The translations under genes and the position numbers were made by a program. From positions 251,903-315,902 of the forward strand of contig VXCM01000054.1 in assembly GCA_014773175.1 (NCBI GenBank): a stretch of 64,000 bases of DNA. The letters run 5' to 3'. Each line of letters opens with the position of its first letter. Position 1 is the stretch's first letter. Source of the stretch: Lucifuga dentata. Lineage: Eukaryota > Chordata > Actinopteri > Ophidiiformes > Bythitidae. The notes beneath the pieces were generated by a model, which made no database searches, had not been told where the DNA came from, and saw nothing but the letters and a program-made list of their open reading frames with translations. This document shows, one piece after another, positions 25,700 through 35,482 of the stretch.

Positions 25700-28600
25700 G
25701 CGTGTGCGTGTGCGTGTGCGTGCGTGCGTGCGTGTGTTTGTGTTTAGTGTGTCCGGATGGTTGCAGCTCTGTTTCAGGCTGTATGATCTGACACATCTCT
25801 GCTGACCACTGCACTGTATGTTTATGTATGCGGAAATTAATGAGTGAGTGTATTTATTAGTTGTTACTTGTGTTTATGCTGAGTGCATTTGTGCATGTGT
25901 ATGTACATTAGTGTGTATTAGGACACACACAGTAGGGGGTTGACCAGCTGCTGGTTCAGGCCCACTTACCCCGAGGCCTGCAAATCAGGGTAATGATTTA
26001 AATGGGGCCTCTCTCTCCATTCTTTCTTCTGCACCCGTACTTTTCCAACACACGCGCGTGCACACACACACACAAACACACACACACACACACACACACA
26101 GCCTCTGTACCCCCAGATCCCTGGCAGCCCAGGGCAGTTAGGAAGCGGAATTTAAGCCAGTAGATCACTGTTTCGTTCTTGGGGTCTGGGGGGGGTGGGG
26201 GAGTTAGGTGGGNNNNNNNNNNNNNNNNNAGAGGTAGAAGGGTGGGGGTGGGGGGGGCAGATACAGGAGAAGGGGAGTGGACAGCCGTCTCTGATCCAGA
26301 GTCAAAAAGATCAATTCCAAAATAATATACATGCTTTTGGTCAAACTTATTTATTATTTTATTTTTCTACATGTCTACAATGTACATTAACTTCTGCACC
26401 AAATTATTGGCTACTCATAGCATTGAGTAAGTGTCTGACTGCCTGGATCCGTCTGTCTTTACCACAGAATATTCCAACTTTGGGGACGGTCGCTATAACA
26501 ATGGCGCTGCATAACTGTGATGAGGTGGCGGTGGCGGGTTTTGGCTACGACATGAACACACCACACGCTCCCCTGCACTACTATGAGACCGTCAAGATGT
26601 CTGCCATTAAAGAGGTGAGTATTTGAACATCCGGGAACAAAACTCATATCGGTACAATTTCATTAACTCTGAAACTTGACATTGAAATTAAAAGTGAAGT
26701 TGTTGGATCACATGTATGTTCTATGAATCATGAGTCTGTCAGTAAGTAAGCAAAAGAATAATGTAATGCAGTAAATCACAGCACCCACACACACACTACA
26801 GTTATCAGTTTTAAAATTAAATTTGGTGTAAAGATTGTCCATGGAATATTATACCGACTTCATGAACAAAAAAACAACTAAATGACATCATGAGGAGGAA
26901 CTGCTGTGGAGAATTGAACTCATCTGCAGCCAAAACCGATTCATCTTTCTCAGAACAAACCATTCAGTCTTTAGGTTGACGCAAATAATATTCTGCATGA
27001 ACTGAATTTCATTGATCTTTGATATTAACTTTTATTCAGAGATCCGACATTAACATTTATAAAATGTGTGGACAAGTGCTGATAAGATCTGGAGAATGGA
27101 ACCAGTGCTGATCCGTCTGCCCGCACACAAGCAAAAGAAGTCGTCCTGATATGAAACTCTTTGTGCTGTTTATGAATATGAGTTTGGAGGAAAAGTGTCT
27201 TCAAAGTCATGGAAAATACTTTTAGGACGTCATAAAGGGCATTTTTCTGTGCACATTTGCTATGCAGTCACTTAAAATATCCATTAATTGTCTCCCGATC
27301 ATTCAGATTTACTCGAGATATCCCGACTTCTTAAATTTGATGTTCTTTATTATTCATTATAATGAATTCACTATAATGAATTCAATATAATGTTTTATTG
27401 TGCAGTAAATTGAAAGAATATAGGTCATATTTAAATTATCTGTTCTGTTGTGTCATCAGAGGCCTTTGGACAATAACTTTATATGAGTTAAACTGTTGCC
27501 ATTAAATTACTGTCAAAGCAAGAGAGCAAAAATTACTGGTTAAAAATATTTTCATTATCACAATAGTAATAAAACGACAGGTAACACAATATGAAACAAA
27601 GTAAATTACAGATAAAGTTGCTTTTTTTTTTTAATTAAGCGTATTCTTGGTGCTCAAATTGTGAGTTACCTAAGTCTTTAAAAAAAAGAATCCTGCTGCA
27701 ATCAGTTTATCTAAAATAGATATTAATTATGGAAACTGTTATGATTGTTACATGTATTAATTCAGATGTACACATTCAGTAAGAACTCATTCATATTTTG
27801 TTCTATTCAGTAATACCCCATTTGAGTAAATAAAATTTAAAAAAAAGTTGTTTATCCCAACTAAAAATCTTTATTACACAGTAAATAAAAATATAACCAA
27901 AACTGAAACAAAATTTAAAAAACAAACTTAAAAAAAATAAATAGTATTTTTAAGAAATTAAAACTGAAATTGGTAACATCCTTGATAGCAAACTGGAATT
28001 CAAAACTAAAAATTAAAAAAAGATTAAGAAAGATTAAAACAGTTACTTTTCCCTTGGATTGAAATGGTGCTGGTCTTTCAGCAGTCGCCATAGCAACATC
28101 GACGCGCTTATTATCAGTGTGTTCTTTAAACAATAATTTTATAAATGCCTTCATGAAAGATCCTCCATCAATCGAGCGTTCCTCACAGTGTTTACGCTGA
28201 AAGCCAGTGGAATCAAAGATGTCACCCGTTTGCTGACGTGTAAACCATGAGATCAGTATGATGATAACCTTTGTCTAAACTCCCGCTGAACCTTTGGCAT
28301 TTCTTATTTTCATCATCTTCATCAGCATTGTCATCATCAGCCGCACATGGCTAATGAATGGGAATAGTTTAGCAATATTGTTTGGAACACTTAACCGCTG
28401 CCAGTCGCTGACCTTGTTTGATTTTCCGCTGCTTTGGAGAAACAGCCTGTATGCTGTTGTGATGAATACTTTAAAGCTCCACAGAGGTCGTGTAACCACA
28501 CGAGCTGCACAAAAGTGAAAATAAAATACACACTCTTCACTTTGCACAATAAAGTGTTATCAAGGTCACCTCCTGTGTGTATACAACCCTCCATTTCCAT

Positions 28601-30047
28601 CTGATCCTCCTGTCTTCTAGTTTATCTCTGTTGGAGTTGAACTGATCCATGTGGTTTTTTTTTTTGTTTTTTTGTTTTTTACTTGTGCTGATGAGCAGTG
28701 ATGAAGCTCTGTCTGCTACCTTAGCTCCAAGCGAGGCTGTAGCTTAGTGTTAGCCTTAACTTAAGGCTCACATTTGTAGTGACTTTTCATATAAGTTGAC
28801 CTCAAGTTTTGGAACTAAATTAGGAACTACTTTACCCAGTATGTGGTAACTTCAGCAAGTTCCTTGTTCACATTCCTACCAAGTATCATGAAGACTGGAG
28901 ATGAGAGTATAGAGTCGCATCTCCGTCTGTTGCAACATTTACATTATTGTGATTTTGTAGCCGTTTCATTTTTTTGTTTTTAAATGATTTCTTTGTGCTG
29001 CCTTGTATTATGAGTAATTCCAAGTTTTGTTAAATGTAGCGAGATCTTTTGAAATCATTGTCATTTCAAGTGGACGACTCAGTCTCTGGATCTCCTCGTG
29101 GAAGGCTTGCACCTCCTTGTCAGTCCACAGTTTCACGTAGTAGCTGTTCCATCTTCAAAAATGCTTGAAACTTCATTCCTGTATTTGTGTTGGTGTTTCT
29201 CTGTGTGCAAAAACAAGCTAAACACGAGTATTTAAAGTTGTCTGCTAGTTCGGGCTGGGGGGAAGCTTACGTCTGGCCAGTCAGCGATGTTCAGTCTTAA
29301 CAAGCTGCAGGTGCTGAAGCATCAGAGAGTAAGTACCCTGGAGTAGGAGCTGAAAAACGGTGCAGGATCTATAGTTCCAGCACTAAAGTGGGTCCTTGTG
29401 TCAAACAAAGGAACCTGAAAAGGTTCCTGAGAAACGTACAAAAGGGACTTAAGTTTTAGGAGGACTGACGCAGACAGGCCTAAAGGCCACAGCAGAGTCT
29501 TGAACCAGCAAGGTAGACCAGAGGCAGCTGCAGGGCCCCGCCGAGCTCTCTGCATGCTTTCCCTTCTTTTTCCCTCCCGCATGCTTCTTACTCCACCCTT
29601 CTTTGCCTCCTTCGCTGACTGCTCCTCTGTCTCTCTATCCCAAAGCGCCACACAGGAACCACAGGCTCTGGTTACATGTTGGCCCACTGGACTGAACCCT
29701 TGCAGCACAGCAGGGAGGGAAACTGACCCAGCGTGACTTTACGCATACATGCACACATGCACACCCACTCATACACACACAGGGAATAAGAAATTCCCAA
29801 ATTAAGATACAGGCTTTTGGGAAAGCAGCACTAATGTAGAATCACATTTTCCTTCATGCGCTTTCTCACAATGGTTCTGGATCGCCCCAGATCCAGATTC
29901 ATTCCTCTATCTGTAATGCATCACTCTGAAATGATTTTGTCTCTTGTTCTCTGGCAGTCATGGACACACAACATATCTAAGGAGAAGGAATTCCTCCGCA
30001 AGCTGGTGAAGGCCAATGTCATCACAGACCTGACCAGTGGCATCTGA
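1633..30047 (+). CDS. st3gal3: ST3 beta-galactoside alpha-2,3-sialyltransferase 3 (3' eight exons; 5' end outside window)
   Basis: Joined exons 1633-1725, 6079-6173, 10168-10231, 10331-10426, 10666-10852, 23267-23413, 26468-26614 and 29958-30047 stay in frame and use GT/AG sites throughout. They encode about 305 residues ending in DLTSGI and a TGA stop. The family is a Golgi type II membrane enzyme (GT29) that moves sialic acid from CMP-Neu5Ac to the 3-position of terminal galactose, mainly on type 1 and type 2 N-acetyllactosamine chains. Sialylmotif L spans exons 4-5 ([10 protein letters not shown] to the DVGTKTT region). Motif S spans exons 6-7 ([10 protein letters not shown] to NIPTLG). 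Motif III is HYYE, and motif VS is [11 protein letters not shown] with its catalytic-site His and Glu. The human protein has 375 residues, so about 70 are missing: the cytoplasmic tail, membrane anchor and early stem, expected upstream. Adjacent artemin supports ST3GAL3 over other ST3Gal members. Fish have more than one st3gal3-like gene, so the a/b assignment is open. Confidence 0.95.
1726..6078 (+). other. st3gal3: st3gal3 intron
   Basis: This 4.35-kb intron is bounded by gtgag and ttgcag. It holds a (GA)n tract at 4753-4795 and a (GT)n tract at 4961-4987. An open frame at 2134-2508 on the minus strand has no recognisable family. I see nothing else in it. Confidence 0.75.
4753..4987. repeat. 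(GA)n and (GT)n microsatellites
   Basis: A (GA)n tract at about 4753-4795 and a (GT)n tract at about 4961-4987 in a st3gal3 intron. Confidence 0.9.
6079..6173 (+). CDS. st3gal3: st3gal3 exon: start of catalytic domain
   Basis: The acceptor is ctttgcag and the donor is AAG/gtaaaat. The exon encodes [20 protein letters not shown] and then [11 protein letters not shown]. The PAPMFLD and PPFG elements are conserved in ST3GAL3. It leaves one base that joins the next exon to make a Glu codon. Confidence 0.93.
6174..10167 (+). other. st3gal3: st3gal3 intron
   Basis: This 4-kb AT-rich intron is bounded by gtaaaat and cttgcag. It has a short (CA)n at about 7838-7857 and a (CT)n at 9049-9081. There is no coding signal or recognised transposon. 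Confidence 0.75.
9049..9081. repeat. (CT)n microsatellite
   Basis: About 16 uninterrupted CT units in a st3gal3 intron. Confidence 0.9.
10168..10231 (+). CDS. st3gal3: st3gal3 exon: helix before sialylmotif L
   Basis: This short 64-bp exon lies between a cttgcag acceptor and an ACAG/gtaatt donor. It encodes [20 protein letters not shown] followed by Asp. Human ST3GAL3 has IKAILSVTKEYRL at the equivalent place. Reading frame is preserved on both sides. Confidence 0.92.
10331..10426 (+). CDS. st3gal3: st3gal3 exon: first half of sialylmotif L
   Basis: The acceptor is ccttccag and the donor is AATAAG/gtgaga. The exon encodes [20 protein letters not shown] and then [13 protein letters not shown]. 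This is the CMP-sialic-acid binding sialylmotif L, with the Cys expected to pair with a Cys after motif S. NKS is a potential N-glycosylation sequon. Only about 100 bp separate this exon from the previous one. Confidence 0.96.
10666..10852 (+). CDS. st3gal3: st3gal3 exon: second half of sialylmotif L
   Basis: The acceptor is gttgacag and the donor is CTG/gtaagg; the exon ends at a codon boundary. It reads [20 protein letters not shown], then [20 protein letters not shown], and ends FKEKL. The dense match to ST3GAL3 ([15 protein letters not shown]) makes this the most diagnostic exon. A 12.4-kb intron follows. Confidence 0.97.
11170..11459. repeat. Dispersed 'tttacatg' repeat family, copy 1
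   Basis: It shares the order GTTTACATGC, a TAATCTAGT-like word, TCTAATTATGGTGTTTACAT, GATTTATTGCCTTAAAGTAT and TGAACATGCATGTGAACATG with segments at 22,150 and 55,000. A single N at 11392 separates two identical 67-bp copies (11325-11391 and 11393-11459), so it is artificially lengthened. It is probably a non-autonomous DNA transposon. No transposase is seen. Confidence 0.55.
13917..14194. mobile_element. TTAA-flanked fold-back MITE, short diverged copy
   Basis: The ends are TTAAAGGACTTTACCAG at the left and CTGGTATGGTCCTTTAA at the right, inverted repeats of each other. Inside the ends, TTTTGCATGTTTAAG pairs with CTCAAACATGCAAAA. At 278 bp it is the shortest copy of the family also seen at 14983, 23600 and 43549. 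TTAA at both ends would fit target duplications of the piggyBac or Kolobok superfamilies, but it could equally be part of the inverted repeat. There is no transposase. Confidence 0.7.
14983..15612. mobile_element. TTAA-flanked fold-back MITE, full-length copy
   Basis: Left end TTAAAGGACCATACC and right end GGTATGGTCCTTTAA are inverted. The inverted repeat extends inward through GCATGTTTGAGC, a TTCATACxTTAxGTTACTGAC segment and ATTTCCCAAAG. The 630-bp copy is in the opposite orientation to those at 23600 and 43549. Its internal words, for example GATGGATTACCTATCTCAAG and TCAACAAGTTGATTTTAATA, recur there as reverse complements. It has no open frame. Confidence 0.8.
17570..17610. repeat. Poly(T) tract with single-N gap
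   Basis: A run of about 20 T on each side of an N at 17591. The true length of the homopolymer is unknown. Equivalent poly(A) or poly(T) breaks lie at 20564, 22661 and 25125. Confidence 0.9.
20251..20279. repeat. (CA)n microsatellite
   Basis: About 14 CA units in a st3gal3 intron. Confidence 0.9.
20546..20582. repeat. Poly(A) tract with single-N gap
   Basis: About 18 A on each side of an N at 20564, probably one homopolymer counted twice. Confidence 0.9.
22150..22560. repeat. Dispersed 'tttacatg' repeat family, copy 2
   Basis: It contains AGAATTAATAGAATTCCGCT, TAAATTGATTTGC, AAATCTAATTATGGTGTTTA and GATTTATTGCCTTAAATGGA. These match copy 1 and the copy at about 55,000. Ends are not sharply defined. 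Confidence 0.55.
22642..22681. repeat. Poly(A) tract with single-N gap
   Basis: About 19 A on each side of an N at 22661, directly after copy 2 of the 'tttacatg' repeat. Confidence 0.9.
23267..23413 (+). CDS. st3gal3: st3gal3 exon: sialylmotif S, first part
   Basis: The acceptor is ccttacag and the donor is GGG/gtgagt, both at codon boundaries. The exon encodes [20 protein letters not shown], then [20 protein letters not shown], and ends [19 protein letters not shown] begins the small sialylmotif, which contacts donor and acceptor. Confidence 0.97.
23600..24159. mobile_element. TTAA-flanked fold-back MITE copy with internal assembly duplication
   Basis: It starts TTAAAAGACCATAGCGG and ends GCCGGTATGGTCCTTTAA. 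It shares the CATTTCCCAAAGCATACTAC block, the AACTTGTTGATACTTGAAAC block and the GACCTGCATTTATCGAAAAA block with the other copies. A single N at 23970 sits between two identical 64-bp segments (23906-23969 and 23971-24034), so the true element is about 65 bp shorter. Confidence 0.8.
24235..24607. repeat. Fold-back element with near-perfect 86-bp hairpin
   Basis: Positions 24355-24440 and 24491-24576 are reverse complements with only about two mismatches in 86 bases. They are separated by a 50-base loop. Weaker outer arms also pair: ATGGTGTATAAGGACCATAT at 24243-24262 with the ATATGGCCCTAATACACCAT region at 24584-24603. The left side has about 90 extra bases between outer and inner arms. It is probably a young fold-back MITE with a later insertion. 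It lies inside a st3gal3 intron and would be transcribed as a long double-stranded stem. Confidence 0.85.
25108..25141. repeat. Poly(T) tract with single-N gap
   Basis: About 17 T on each side of an N at 25125 in a st3gal3 intron. Confidence 0.9.
25479..26100. repeat. Cluster of GT/CA and GC-alternating microsatellites
   Basis: (GT)n at about 25479-25515, a mixed (GT)n(GCGTGT)n tract at 25664-25736 and (CA)n at 26048-26100. Purine-pyrimidine alternation across the cluster is the composition that can adopt Z-DNA. Confidence 0.85.
26213..26229. other. Sequencing gap of 17 N
   Basis: Unresolved bases within a G-rich stretch (26190-26260) that is itself hard to sequence. It lies about 240 bp upstream of the seventh visible st3gal3 exon and does not touch coding sequence. 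Confidence 0.95.
26468..26614 (+). CDS. st3gal3: st3gal3 exon: sialylmotif S end and motif III
   Basis: The acceptor is taccacag and the donor is GAG/gtgagt. The exon encodes [20 protein letters not shown], then [20 protein letters not shown] and TVKMSAIKE. It holds the end of motif S, a Cys likely to pair with the motif L Cys, and motif III (HYYE). It is 147 bp, the same length as the preceding exon, and both are symmetric phase-0 exons. Confidence 0.97.
26615..29957 (+). other. st3gal3: st3gal3 last intron
   Basis: This 3.3-kb AT-rich intron is bounded by gtgagt and ctggcag. I see no exon, RNA gene or clear transposon. The segment 29,320-29,470 contains AGGTTCC/GGAACC inverted words that recur weakly near 7,560 and 28,800, possibly an old repeat. 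Confidence 0.7.
29958..30047 (+). CDS. st3gal3: st3gal3 terminal coding exon with motif VS
   Basis: The acceptor is ctctggcag. The exon encodes [20 protein letters not shown] and then VITDLTSGI before TGA at 30045-30047. Motif VS supplies the conserved His and Glu. The C-terminus has the same length and nearly the same sequence as human ST3GAL3, so this is the true end of the protein. Confidence 0.97.
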   Translation, partial: SWTHNISKEKEFLRKLVKANVITDLTSGI

Positions 30048-32222
30048 GTTTACACCCACCCAAAGTTTCCTTTTGCCTTTCCCAAAGAACTACAAAACGT
30101 GTCACTGGGAAATGGAAACAGGAAAAGAACCTTTAGAATCCGGGCGGCCTGCACACTGCCGCTGTTTTTATATCAAAGGAAATTATTTTGCAAAAGGATG
30201 TGGGAGTGTTTCTGTGGGGAGATGCACACACACGTGCCTTCTGAACCAAAGGCTCCTGCTGATTCAAGTGGGAGGGATGTGGGAAGGAGTGGATCTGCTG
30301 GTTTCTGTCTTACTGAAAGACGGTCGTAGGAAATCTCCACCGACCTCCTTCAGCTAACTGACGTTTACCACTTCAAAAACCCCCCCGAGTATCATGAGTG
30401 AACAGTAAGAGCAGCGGTTTCGGTCGCACCGCGCGGACATTGAGATTCGGCCCGGAAGGCTGATTTACTGACTGATGGATGGACAGAAAGAAGGCGACCA
30501 TGCAGCGACCATGCTGGGATGGGTATTAGTAGTGCCAAACGTACCTCCTACATGGGAGAGGTCATCCCCCTCTCCTTATGCTGCCTGAATGTATTCACTT
30601 TCCTCAGTGTAAATATCGAAGATTTTTACTGTGCTTTTTACACAAGCTGCAGTAACCCCCCCACCCCCACCCACCTGCCTTTATTTTCTTTTTTTATTCA
30701 TTCATGTTTTCACAGTGTGTTCTGTGTCTGAAATGAACACTCGCCAAGCCAAAAAGGCCGCTGCCCACACCGACCGCCATCTTTCAGAGATTTGTGGTTT
30801 CCCGATTTTTGTTTTGGCCAGTGATCATAGATGTTTTCACCGTAAAGAATTCAAGTCAGAGTAAATTTGTAACTATAGAAACCAGGTGTTTGCTGCAAAC
30901 GCCTGGTAACACTAAACAGGCAGGTGAAAGGCCACCAAAAAAGACCAAATGAAGAAAGATTCTAAAAAGTTAAATTATGGCTTAGTTTTAAATTAAAACT
31001 GCAACTCTGCATGATTAATTATTTTTATTTGATTCTGTACACAAAGCAGCATTAAAACATGTGGGATGACATGTATGAAAAATTTATATTGAGAATTATG
31101 TCAGTTAAAATTATTTTTTTAAATGTACTTTTTAATTTGCCAGCTTTGGCAAGTGAAAAGGTTAAATTCAGACTCTACATGTCTGTTTTTTTTGGGGTTT
31201 TTTTTCAGTCTTTCTCTTTCAGTTCTTTGTATTTGTCTTTCTGTTGTTTCTCCATGTCAAATCCTCTTCGTCTTAGTTCACCCACATCACTTTTGTCTTT
31301 ATCACTTCCTCACCCGCGAGCCTTCAGGCTGCAGTTGTACATATCGCATGTCCTGCGCTGGGAAAGCCACAGTAGGATGGGATTGCATTCATGTCTGATC
31401 CCTCAGCCAACCTCTTAGTGCTGCGGATTTTCTTGTACTTTGGAAATTGACAAAAAAAAATCTTAGATTGTAGAAAGTATATTTTGTGTTTTTAGGTTAA
31501 CTTTATTTATTTTATCAAATTCTTGGAGTCCCAACATGTTGGTCACAGGCAGGCCTGCTTTCTGTTGTTGTGTTTAGAGAAAACACAAAGTCATGCGTAC
31601 ATGTTTGTTTTGAATTTATCATGTGCTTCCTTCTAGACTGCATTGTCTGATAAGTTGTGGCAGAAACAGTGTTGTGAATGAATGAAAATATGAATATTTT
31701 TTTAAATTGGCAGAGGATTAAATGTTGTTACAGTCCCTTTATTTTTTGCGCAGCTTAACAAAATTCTCTGCCCTTTTGTCACAATGGTCACATAGTAGTA
31801 TTTTCTTAAAATTGCTGCAAAACGTCATAACTTAATATGGATTAAATCCTGATAATTGGCAGTTAGTATCTGAAATTCATGTAATTATTATGCCTTTGCA
31901 CTTTGAATACAAACCTTCAACCACAAATAATTTCAGTATTTCAGCACCACATAAGCATAACACATCCAGTATTACAGTCACATCTGTTACATCTCCCTCT
32001 GCTTCTCAAAAGCTCATGTGCGAATGTCAAAATGTCACATCGGTTTGCTTTTCATTGTATCATCTGAATGCGACACGCTTTCATGTCAGCTTTACATGGT
32101 GATGGTGCATTTGAAATATTGCTTTACCAAAACAGACTTTTTTTTGTTTTACAGTGTTTTTACTTTTTCGTCAAATATTTCTGGCCTACTTTAAGTTTTT
32201 AACTTGAAGGTCATACTTGGTG

Positions 32223-32225
<3 letters not shown>

Positions 32226-32269
<44 letters not shown>
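32226..32269. repeat. (CT)n microsatellite
   Basis: About 21 CT units in the probable st3gal3 3' UTR. Confidence 0.9.
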
Positions 32270-32271
<2 letters not shown>

Positions 32272-32566
32272 CCACTCTGTAAAGGGCTTGGGGAACATGC
32301 TGTCATCAGTAGCATTTTGGGAATTCCTGCCATATTTGGAGGATGCTCGGAGAGCTGACCATTGCCATTGCTTTGTATCAGTGTCATTTGGTGTGTTCCA
32401 AGTTCCTTATTTGTTTCCACGTTTCCCTCACTTGCGTCTTTTCCTCACATCTTAGTCCTGTCTGCTGAAGACGTGAGGAAAAGACGTTAGGACAGAGGAC
32501 AACGGAGCTGAGGAGTGGTGATTTAAGAGAAATGAAATATCCTCATTCCTCAGGTATCATCTAAGC

Positions 32567-33311
32567 CTATGTTAAGACCTTAATGCTTAATTCCAATTTT
32601 TTTAATCAGATCTGACCTTTTTGTGTTGATGGTTCACATTCATTTGTTAGTAACCTGTATCCGACACCAGCGTGAATGCCGTTGAGGTCCTAAACTGCCA
32701 CACATGCACAGATTTAACTAAAATGTGAGCTGCATGCGTACAAGAATAACAATAATAACCATCATTTTTATGAGAAGCGAGACAGCGACAAAAAACAAAA
32801 GTCATAGCAGCTGCTCTGTTAGTGGCTGTTGCTGCACGTCAGTGCAGAGAGAGGTGTGGGTACGAGGGTGGAGCCAGCTATGGTGGGACCGCAATGTTCA
32901 GAAGTTCACAGAGGAACAGTTCACTGAAAACTTTCGGATGCCTCCATATATATCTAACAAATTTAAAACTTCTTTGTCTCTCCACTCACCCCCATCACTG
33001 TTGTTGCTCTCTATATTTATTTTTATCAGGCTGCTATGAGGTGCCGACACTGAATGAGGACGAGATGCAATATGCGCTAAGTGAGACTTTAAAAAACCCA
33101 CATGAATTCCGATCTACCAGTCAGACAGAGGCATAGCCAGAGATCGGATATGGATTGGATCTAGGACCACATATGCAAGTGGTCCAGATCTGATATGAAA
33201 AAATCAGATCTGGTCTGTTCACACTGCTGTGAAAAAATCAGATCTGAGTCACATAGAGGCAAAAAAATCGGATCTGGGGCACTTAAGCGTGTAATGTGAA
33301 CGTAGCCTAAA
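32567..33311. repeat. Possible fold-back repeat with GGATCTG words
   Basis: The left end (GCCTATGTTAAGACCTTAAT) and the reverse complement of the right end (AGGCTACGTTCACATTACAC) are loosely alike. The right half repeats AAAAAATC(A/G)GATCTG three times between about 33,195 and 33,280. TGTGAACGTAGCC at its right end is a common terminus of fish MITE-like repeats. Boundaries and class are uncertain. Confidence 0.4.
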
Positions 33312-35436
33312 GCAACATGACTTATGGACGATATAAGAGCCGATCAGCTGTCAGAACGCTTGGTGCTGCTGTGTTTTAGTTTCTAGAGGATAATAAACTA
33401 ATAAAATATTCTCCTCTGATTATTACTAATTATACCAATTTAACATGAAGTTTGACAAAAACGTCCACACGCAGAACAATCTGACTTTATAATCTACAGA
33501 TCAGCAATAGTCGTTTCATTTCTAAGTGTATTTCATGCTCAGAGAGTTAAAATATAAATGTTTATCAGCGTTAGTGAACTTTTGCAAACAGGATGTTTTA
33601 TTAAACATTTCAGTGGATTTTGCTGGAACAGATCAGTACAGCTGGTTGTGACGGTATAAGAGTTGTTCTATTGTTTTATGTTTCTTTATCATTAAGAGCT
33701 GCATTAAACACACATCCAGTCATTTTAAATAGATGACGAATCAGATTATCAGATTCTGAAGTGATCCAAGGCAGTCCTCCAAAGATGGCGGAAAATCCCA
33801 CAATGCAGCAACATACGTCCCCAAGCCCTAACATGGAACATGGGTCTTGAAAGAATGGATCACATTTTTGGGAAACAGACCCCAGTCTGAGATTTACAGG
33901 GATCAGCTCACCATTGCACTATCCATGAGGCGCTGTCAGTGCCTTACATCTCACCACCCTTAAATGTAGCCAGAGGTTTGACCCAGAAAGAACAACCACA
34001 ACTGATCTGGTCAGGACAGGTCAGTCCCAACTTCTGTTTCTTTGGGACCAGTCAATGTAAAGTCCAGGAAAAAGACAGAGGTGCTGTAATTCCAATAATT
34101 TATATATGTGCATATACAGTATTTATACTTAAATGTTTTAAGACCCAAACTGGTGGTTTTTGTTTTTAAGTCCAACGACAAATTGCCTGCAGTATATTTG
34201 AAGATGCTGTTGGTCCAAAGTATGTATATCATAAGTTTCTGGTTGGATTTTCTGCCTTGTAGATACCTATTGACTTCTATCTATTATAAAAATCTAATTG
34301 CAGCATGTTGAAACTATCAGTATATGAATTATTTTTTTATGTCATTGTTTTAAGTGTATGACTATGTAACAGTCGTAATTTGCATATGAAAAGCAAGCTG
34401 AAAGTTTCTCCAGGTAGATTTTCAAAGCAAACTGAAATGAAAGAAAACAGGTGCTGTTTTTGGAAGGTAGAAAGTTCATCTATAAACTGGTAGTATACTT
34501 TGGAAAACAGTCAACAATCATTTCCGTCAGAGGGCTAAAACTTGCCAAACCACCAGTATGTCCTTTACACCTTGAGACTAAGCAGATCTGTAGTCGGTGT
34601 AAGCACCCTTCTTTTTCTGTTCTTTAGGTTTGGAAATCTTCTGAATGCTTGCGGTGTTAAAATGGATCAGACCCAAATTGTATTTTGTTTGAAAAAAATG
34701 TTGATAATAAAGCAGAATGTATTAGCCTTTATCACCCATGCTTGTACACTTTTTCTTGTCAGTGTTTCACTTTAAAATATTGACTGTTAGGTGACTGAAC
34801 TGTCAGTAATCATCATTACAACATCTGACCTCTCAGCCCGTCATCAATAGAAGGTCAGAATAAGTGATCGAAATAAAAGTATTACTGTTTCTTTTTTATA
34901 TACAGTTATAAATGGCTTTCTGCAACTTAATAAATGCATTTATAATGGATATTTGTTTGCATTTTGTGACTGGTTCTGTGGAGCAACTTAATATGTTTTG
35001 CCCAAACAGCACATTGTGTCATTGTATATACAACCATCTAGTATACTGTGAATATCTATGTGGTAATTATTTTATCTTTTCATGCATTTTACTCATATTT
35101 TCTGTTTTTATCTCAGCAGTCCTGCTTGTGATGGTGGCTTTTCAAGGCAAAGAATGAAGGTTACAATCCAAAGGGTTCGTGTTATGTAGCCTCTATAAGG
35201 TCTTGTGCTGTCTGTGCGTCCATTAGTCTGTTTCAGAAGTTACAGACTGCAGGAGGCTCACGGTGACGATGACGGAGGAATGGAACGGAGGAGTGAGGAG
35301 AAAGGGATTTCCTCTCCTGCTCTGCACTCTGTATCTCCTACCTGCAGCGACAGAGGAAATCATTTCTCAATCCCCATCCACCGGACTTCCTCTCTAATGT
35401 ACTCTCCTTGTCTCTTGTGTGTTTATGTCTGTCCCA

Positions 35437-35441
<5 letters not shown>

Positions 35442-35478
<37 letters not shown>

Positions 35479-35482
35479 NTCT
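35442..35482. repeat. (CT)n microsatellite with single-N gap
   Basis: CT repeat interrupted by an N at 35479. The true repeat number is unknown. Confidence 0.9.

Larger units (their letters stand above)
23414..26467 (+). other. st3gal3: st3gal3 intron with fold-back elements
   Basis: This 3-kb intron is bounded by gtgagt and ccacag. It carries a TTAA-flanked element (23600-24159), a large hairpin element (about 24235-24607), a poly(T) gap at 25125, GT/CA tracts at 25479-25515, 25664-25736 and 26048-26100, and a 17-base N gap at 26213-26229. Confidence 0.75.
30048..34877 (+). other. st3gal3: Probable st3gal3 3' UTR with candidate poly(A) signals
   Basis: No coding exon is recognisable after the st3gal3 stop. 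Candidate polyadenylation hexamers are ATTAAA at 31051-31056 and AATAAA at 33392-33397, 34706-34711 and 34872-34877. The stretch is AT-rich and holds a (CT)n tract and a repeat-like segment at about 32,567-33,311. The real 3' end cannot be fixed from sequence alone. It could stop near 31.1 kb or run to 34.7 kb. Confidence 0.4.

Noticed and set aside
25479..25805. Open frames on both strands across GT/CA tracts
   Set aside because: They encode Cys/Val or Thr/His dipeptide repeats, which come from the microsatellite.
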